A DNA stretch of 64,000 nucleotides from Vreelandella alkaliphila (lineage in GTDB: Bacteria > Pseudomonadota > Gammaproteobacteria > Pseudomonadales > Halomonadaceae), in contig NZ_JABASV010000003.1 in NCBI RefSeq assembly GCF_016107625.1, forward strand, positions 310,001 to 374,000, written 5' to 3'. Positions 60,744 to 64,000 of this stretch are shown here, piece after piece. Below the pieces are notes generated by a model. It saw only the letters and a list, made by a program, of their open reading frames with translations, was not told the origin of the DNA and did no database searches. Position 1 is the first letter of the stretch. The number at the start of each line of letters is the position of its first letter. The position numbers and the translations under genes were made by a program.

Positions 60744-61883
60744 ATGAATTCTGGTATCTCAAAGAACATCGGTGTGCTAGGTGCAGGCCAGCTTGGTCGC
60801 ATGCTGGCATTGGCTGGCTACCCGCTAGGTAATCGCTTCACCTTTTTAGACACGACCGGCAACCCGAGTGCGGGCATTGGCGATGTGGTTATCGATCCCA
60901 ACAACCAGCATTTGGCAGAATTTCTCGATAAGGTCGATGTAGTAACCTATGAATTTGAGCATCTGCCCGTAGCGCTGGTTGAGCAAATTGAGCAGCACAA
61001 GCCCGTTTACCCAGGAAGCCGCGCAATTGCGGTGTGCCAAAACCGTGTTGAAGAGAAAGCCTTATTCGACCGCTTGGGTATTCCTACACCGGCTTACCGC
61101 GTCGTTGAGAGTGCCGAACAGCTTGAAGCGGCAGCGAATGAATTGGGCTGCCCCGTAGTCGCCAAATCAGTGACTGAGGGGTATGACGGTAAAGGGCAGG
61201 CGGTGCTGAAAGCGCCAGAGCAAGCTGAAGCGGCATGGAATAGCATTGGTCACCGTCAGCTGATCGTTGAAGCGTTTGTCGATTTTGTACGGGAAGTCTC
61301 GATGATTGCCGTGCGCGGTCGTGATGGGGATGTGGTGTTTTATCCTATGGCGGAAAATCAGCATGTAGACGGCATTTTGCGCTATTCCGTTGCGCCGCTA
61401 CCGGATTTGGCTGCCAGCGTTCAAGAGACAGCCGACAGCTACATTCGCATGCTGTTAGATGAACTTGATTATGTTGGCGTGATGGCGTTGGAACTGTTCC
61501 AAACGCGGGATGGTAGCCTGTTGGCTAACGAGATGGCTCCACGCGTGCATAATTCTGGCCACTGGACCATGGACGGTGCGGTCACTAGCCAGTTTGAAAA
61601 CCATCTGCGCGCTGTGCAAGGCCTACCGCTCGGCAGCACCCAAGCTATTGCGCCTACTTGCATGGTGAACGTCATTGGTCAGGAAGGTGACAATGCCGCG
61701 CTGTTGGCGATTGGCAATACTCACTTGCATCGCTATGACAAAGAAGAGCGGGCAGGGCGTAAGCTGGCGCATGTGAATGTCGTCGCTGAGACACATGCTG
61801 AGCTGCTTGAAAAAGTGCGTGCTTGCCAGGCATTACTACCTGATGCACCGCCGGTGGCGTGGAGTTTCGAACGCCTACTGTAA
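60744..61883 (+). CDS. purK: N5-carboxyaminoimidazole ribonucleotide synthase
   Basis: A 379-residue ATP-grasp enzyme that makes N5-CAIR from AIR, bicarbonate and ATP. L-G-A-G-Q-L-G-R-M-L near residue 11, P-V-V-A-K near 138 with G-Y-D-G-K-G-Q (ATP loop), R-E-V-S-M-I, E-M-A-P-R-V-H-N-S-G-H (late motif) are the signatures. It follows purE by 12 bp; together they form the purEK operon and end at a strong hairpin. Confidence 0.96.
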   Translation: MNSGISKNIGVLGAGQLGRMLALAGYPLGNRFTFLDTTGNPSAGIGDVVIDPNNQHLAEFLDKVDVVTYEFEHLPVALVEQIEQHKPVYPGSRAIAVCQNRVEEKALFDRLGIPTPAYRVVESAEQLEAAANELGCPVVAKSVTEGYDGKGQAVLKAPEQAEAAWNSIGHRQLIVEAFVDFVREVSMIAVRGRDGDVVFYPMAENQHVDGILRYSVAPLPDLAASVQETADSYIRMLLDELDYVGVMALELFQTRDGSLLANEMAPRVHNSGHWTMDGAVTSQFENHLRAVQGLPLGSTQAIAPTCMVNVIGQEGDNAALLAIGNTHLHRYDKEERAGRKLAHVNVVAETHAELLEKVRACQALLPDAPPVAWSFERLL

Positions 61884-61901
61884 AGTTGATGGATTATCAC
61901 T

Positions 61902-61930
61902 ACGAAGCCGCCTGATTAGGGCGGCTTCGT
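61902..61930. terminator. Bidirectional terminator between purK and the TraX gene
   Basis: ACGAAGCCGCC (61902-61912) and GGCGGCTTCGT (61920-61930) form a perfect 11-bp stem with a 7-nt loop, between two convergent genes. Confidence 0.8.
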
Positions 61931-61936
61931 TGTTGA

Positions 61937-62755
61937 TTACCCCGCCAGTTGGCCGCTAAGCAATAGCCACAGCGCAATTAAAGCAAAGTGTCCTGGATAC
62001 CAAGCAAGCCATAGACGGCGTGGCATGGCCAGGGCTACGGGGGGTACGCGTTGGGCAACGCCTGCTGCCAGCATCAATACCACCACGCAAGTGCCAACGG
62101 TAAACGACTTTGCCATGTCTGAAGCGTTCATTTGACCAGCTATCCAAAGTGCGGGAAACGCGGCTAAACCTGCCCACAAGCGCGATTTTAGTGCGTCGCG
62201 GGTTTCGTTAAGTGCCTGCATGGCGAACATTAATAGCGGAATCAGTAGCAAACCGTTATGGCCGTACTCCACCCAGAAGCCCAACAAATACCAAACGGTT
62301 ACGCCTACCGCTGCTCCAAGCATTAGCCATGCTAACCCTAGCGTCTGCTGTTGATAGTGCTGCCAACCTTGGCGAACCAGCGCCCCCAGCGCTAGTCCAC
62401 AAGCAAGCGTGAAGCAGACGTTAAGAATAAAATCGTCAGACGCGCGTGGCATCAGCATATAAGGCAACTGAGCCACTAAACCAATGATCAGTATGCGGCG
62501 CGAGTAGCGTAGTGGGTTGCGGGTGTTAAACAGCCCGTGCCAGGCTACCATTGCCGCAAACAGGGGAAAGGCGATACGGCCAATGGACGAGCCTGCCCAA
62601 CTTAAATCCCAGTCACCCGGCAACACATAGCGAGTAAGGTGATCCACGGTCATGGTGAATAGCGCCAGCCATTGCCCCCAGGCGGTCCAATGAGAAGAGG
62701 GGCGCGCATTGTAAGCCGCCTCGGTGGAGACGTTTGCATTGGTTTGTTCAGCCAT
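61937..62755 (-). CDS. TraX-family membrane protein
   Basis: A 272-residue polytopic protein (about 8 hydrophobic segments). It has the TraX pattern: H-L-T-R-Y-V-L-P near 40, G-R-I-A-F-P-L-F-A near 60, R-R-I-L-I-I-G-L-V-A-Q-L-P-Y, G-H-N-G-L-L-L-I-P and the final Y-P-G-H-F-A-L-I. TraX acetylates F-pilin, but relatives occur widely in chromosomes without pili genes, and no conjugation genes are near. An acyltransferase-type role is inferred. Confidence 0.88.
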   Translation of the reverse strand: MAEQTNANVSTEAAYNARPSSHWTAWGQWLALFTMTVDHLTRYVLPGDWDLSWAGSSIGRIAFPLFAAMVAWHGLFNTRNPLRYSRRILIIGLVAQLPYMLMPRASDDFILNVCFTLACGLALGALVRQGWQHYQQQTLGLAWLMLGAAVGVTVWYLLGFWVEYGHNGLLLIPLLMFAMQALNETRDALKSRLWAGLAAFPALWIAGQMNASDMAKSFTVGTCVVVLMLAAGVAQRVPPVALAMPRRLWLAWYPGHFALIALWLLLSGQLAG

Positions 62756-62815
62756 GAGACTTCCTTGTGAGTTTCCTTACTGGATTACAGACTCGATTTG
62801 GCTGAGCAAGTTCGG

Positions 62816-62855
62816 TACTAGTTTAAGTACTAGTTTAAGTACTAGTTTAAGTACT
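62816..62855. repeat. 12-bp tandem repeat
   Basis: TACTAGTTTAAG is repeated three times without change (62816-62827, 62828-62839, 62840-62851) and followed by TACT. It lies between the TraX start and the end of the leftward beta-lactamase-family gene. Confidence 0.95.
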
Positions 62856-62871
62856 GGGGTGGCAGAGCGTT

Positions 62872-64000
62872 TCAGCTAAATGGCCGGTGAAACTCTCCAA
62901 GGCCCGCCTCGTTCAGATGTTCTACGGTTATCGTTTCTGCCTTCCCATCCGCGCCCATGGTGAATTCGACCTGCGAAACCGAGCCCTCTGGTTGGTTCTC
63001 TGTCACCGGGAAGGCGACAAAGCGGTCGCCATCCCAGTGGGTCAACCGCAGGCGCTGTGGTGCGGGGCCAACCTCGAGCACCAAACCGTCAGCGGTCTCA
63101 CGTACCTCAGCCGCCCCGAAATAGGCATTGTCATAGTCCCCAGTATAAGCTTCGGCAGGCCGGGCTTCGGTGGGCTCAGCTGGAGGTGTCACGCCCACCA
63201 GATCCCCGACTGGGGCCGAGAGCGGTGCGATGCGCGGCCCGTAGGCCGCTAGCCAGTCGCGTTGTTCCACACCAAACTCTGCGCGATCAAGAAAGCTGGC
63301 AGTCAATGCCTCGGGGAGGCCGGTGGGGCTGGCATTGGTCAGCACGATGATCCCAAGCCCTAGGTCCGGCAGCATCGAATAGGAGGTCGCCGCACCAAAG
63401 GCGAAGGCCCCCGAATGGCTCAGCACAACGCGCCCGGTGGGGCGCACGCCGACACCAAAGCCGTAGCCATAGGTGCCAGCCCTATCAGCCGCGTCACTGG
63501 GGTGGCCGCTGATGGCATGTGGCGAAAGCGCGGGCACGAGAGCTTCGGGCGCAATCAGTTGCTGCCCTTCAAAACGCCCGCTGGAGAGAACCAGTTTCAT
63601 CCATTTCGCCATGTCTCGAGCGCTGGAACTCACCCCGCCCGCCGGACTTTGCGCATCGGGCTGGCGCAGATCTGCCACTCTAAAGCCGTTGGCATCCGGC
63701 ACATGGCTTGCTGCGCGATTATCGCGCGCCATGTAATCCGAGTGGCGCGAACTGGTCACCTCCATTCCGAGCGGACCATAAAGCGCCTCTTCCGAGAGCG
63801 TTGACCAGTCCTTGCCGGTTGCGGTGGCTACCGCCTCGGCCGCAGCGGTCAGGCCGAAGTTCGTATAGGCGTAATCGGCCCTGAACTGCCCCATGGGCAG
63901 CTGCGCCAGCCGCTCCAGCACCGCGCGACGGTCATAGCCTACATCCTCGAGATCATCACCAGCGTGATCCGGCAGGCCCGAGCGGTGCGCATAGAGATCT
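62872..64000 (-). CDS. Serine beta-lactamase-family (class C-like) hydrolase, partial
   Basis: The last 376 or so residues of a leftward gene; the start is beyond 64000. The sequence is that of the beta-lactamase/penicillin-binding-like serine hydrolases: H-R-S-G-L-P-D-H-A-G (63971-63991 region), Y-x-N motif in Y-T-N-F-G, and a C-terminal DUF3471-like domain. The nucleophile S-x-x-K is outside the window. GC content is visibly higher than neighbouring genes (runs of C and G in third positions), which suggests transfer from a high-GC donor. Resistance cannot be inferred; many members are esterases or peptidases. Confidence 0.82.
   Translation of the reverse strand, partial: DLYAHRSGLPDHAGDDLEDVGYDRRAVLERLAQLPMGQFRADYAYTNFGLTAAAEAVATATGKDWSTLSEEALYGPLGMEVTSSRHSDYMARDNRAASHVPDANGFRVADLRQPDAQSPAGGVSSSARDMAKWMKLVLSSGRFEGQQLIAPEALVPALSPHAISGHPSDAADRAGTYGYGFGVGVRPTGRVVLSHSGAFAFGAATSYSMLPDLGLGIIVLTNASPTGLPEALTASFLDRAEFGVEQRDWLAAYGPRIAPLSAPVGDLVGVTPPAEPTEARPAEAYTGDYDNAYFGAAEVRETADGLVLEVGPAPQRLRLTHWDGDRFVAFPVTENQPEGSVSQVEFTMGADGKAETITVEHLNEAGLGEFHRPFS

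Noticed and set aside
1..64000. CRISPR arrays, rRNA and tRNA genes, complete prophage or conjugative element
   Set aside because: No regularly spaced repeats, no tRNA- or rRNA-like sequence, and no structural phage or transfer genes apart from a TraX-family protein, which is common in chromosomes.

Overview
The window looks like chromosomal DNA of a moderately GC-rich marine or halophilic gammaproteobacterium. Gene content and protein style fit the Halomonadaceae (Halomonas or Vreelandella), but this is an inference from recognised proteins, not from a marker gene. There is no rRNA, tRNA or CRISPR array. Most of the window is dense core and metabolic DNA with short intergenic gaps, many LysR-type divergent pairs and clear hairpin terminators.

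Layout. 1-2.0 kb: a leftward operon of a phosphate-binding-like periplasmic protein, an outer-membrane porin-like protein and a membrane sensor cut by the window edge. 2.5-13.3 kb: glycerophosphodiesterase, VOC protein, aldo/keto reductase with LysR, an M20 amidohydrolase / DUF3311 / sodium:solute symporter operon with its LysR, and a LysR / MFS / GST group. 13.5-16.6 kb: trpI divergent from trpBA. 16.7-27.3 kb: small accessory genes (two LysE exporters, ABM and NIPSNAP proteins with an ArsR-like regulator, a putative molybdenum carrier protein, AraC, a DapA-like lyase, a zinc peptidase, LysR/MFS) ending in an ABC-F pseudogene.

27.3-37.95 kb is a variable region: a HigBA-like toxin-antitoxin pair, yjdM, two IS3-family relics flanking a PAS-GAF-GGDEF gene, a nucleotidyltransferase pseudogene and a lipase-like gene that look like old integron-type cassettes, a DUF2235 hydrolase, a frameshifted carbon-nitrogen hydrolase, and a strikingly AT-rich two-gene operon. 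That operon joins an OLD-like ATPase-TOPRIM protein to a complete C5 cytosine methyltransferase, with a small membrane protein downstream. It is the best candidate for an undescribed restriction or defence system.

37.95-50.4 kb carries recD and recB, then pncB, a DUF2938/MerR pair, then recC, so the RecBCD genes are split by three unrelated genes. recD and recB contain inserted palindromic repeat elements that stay open in the reading frame, which is the second main observation. 50.5-64 kb: a second HigBA pair, ilvD, chrA, the tetrathionate reductase operon ttrBCA with an FNR/ANR-type box upstream, an orphan XRE regulator, purEK, a TraX-family protein and a GC-rich serine beta-lactamase-family gene cut by the window end. 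A 110-bp palindromic repeat occurs twice, in opposite orientation, at 13.4 and 53.0 kb.
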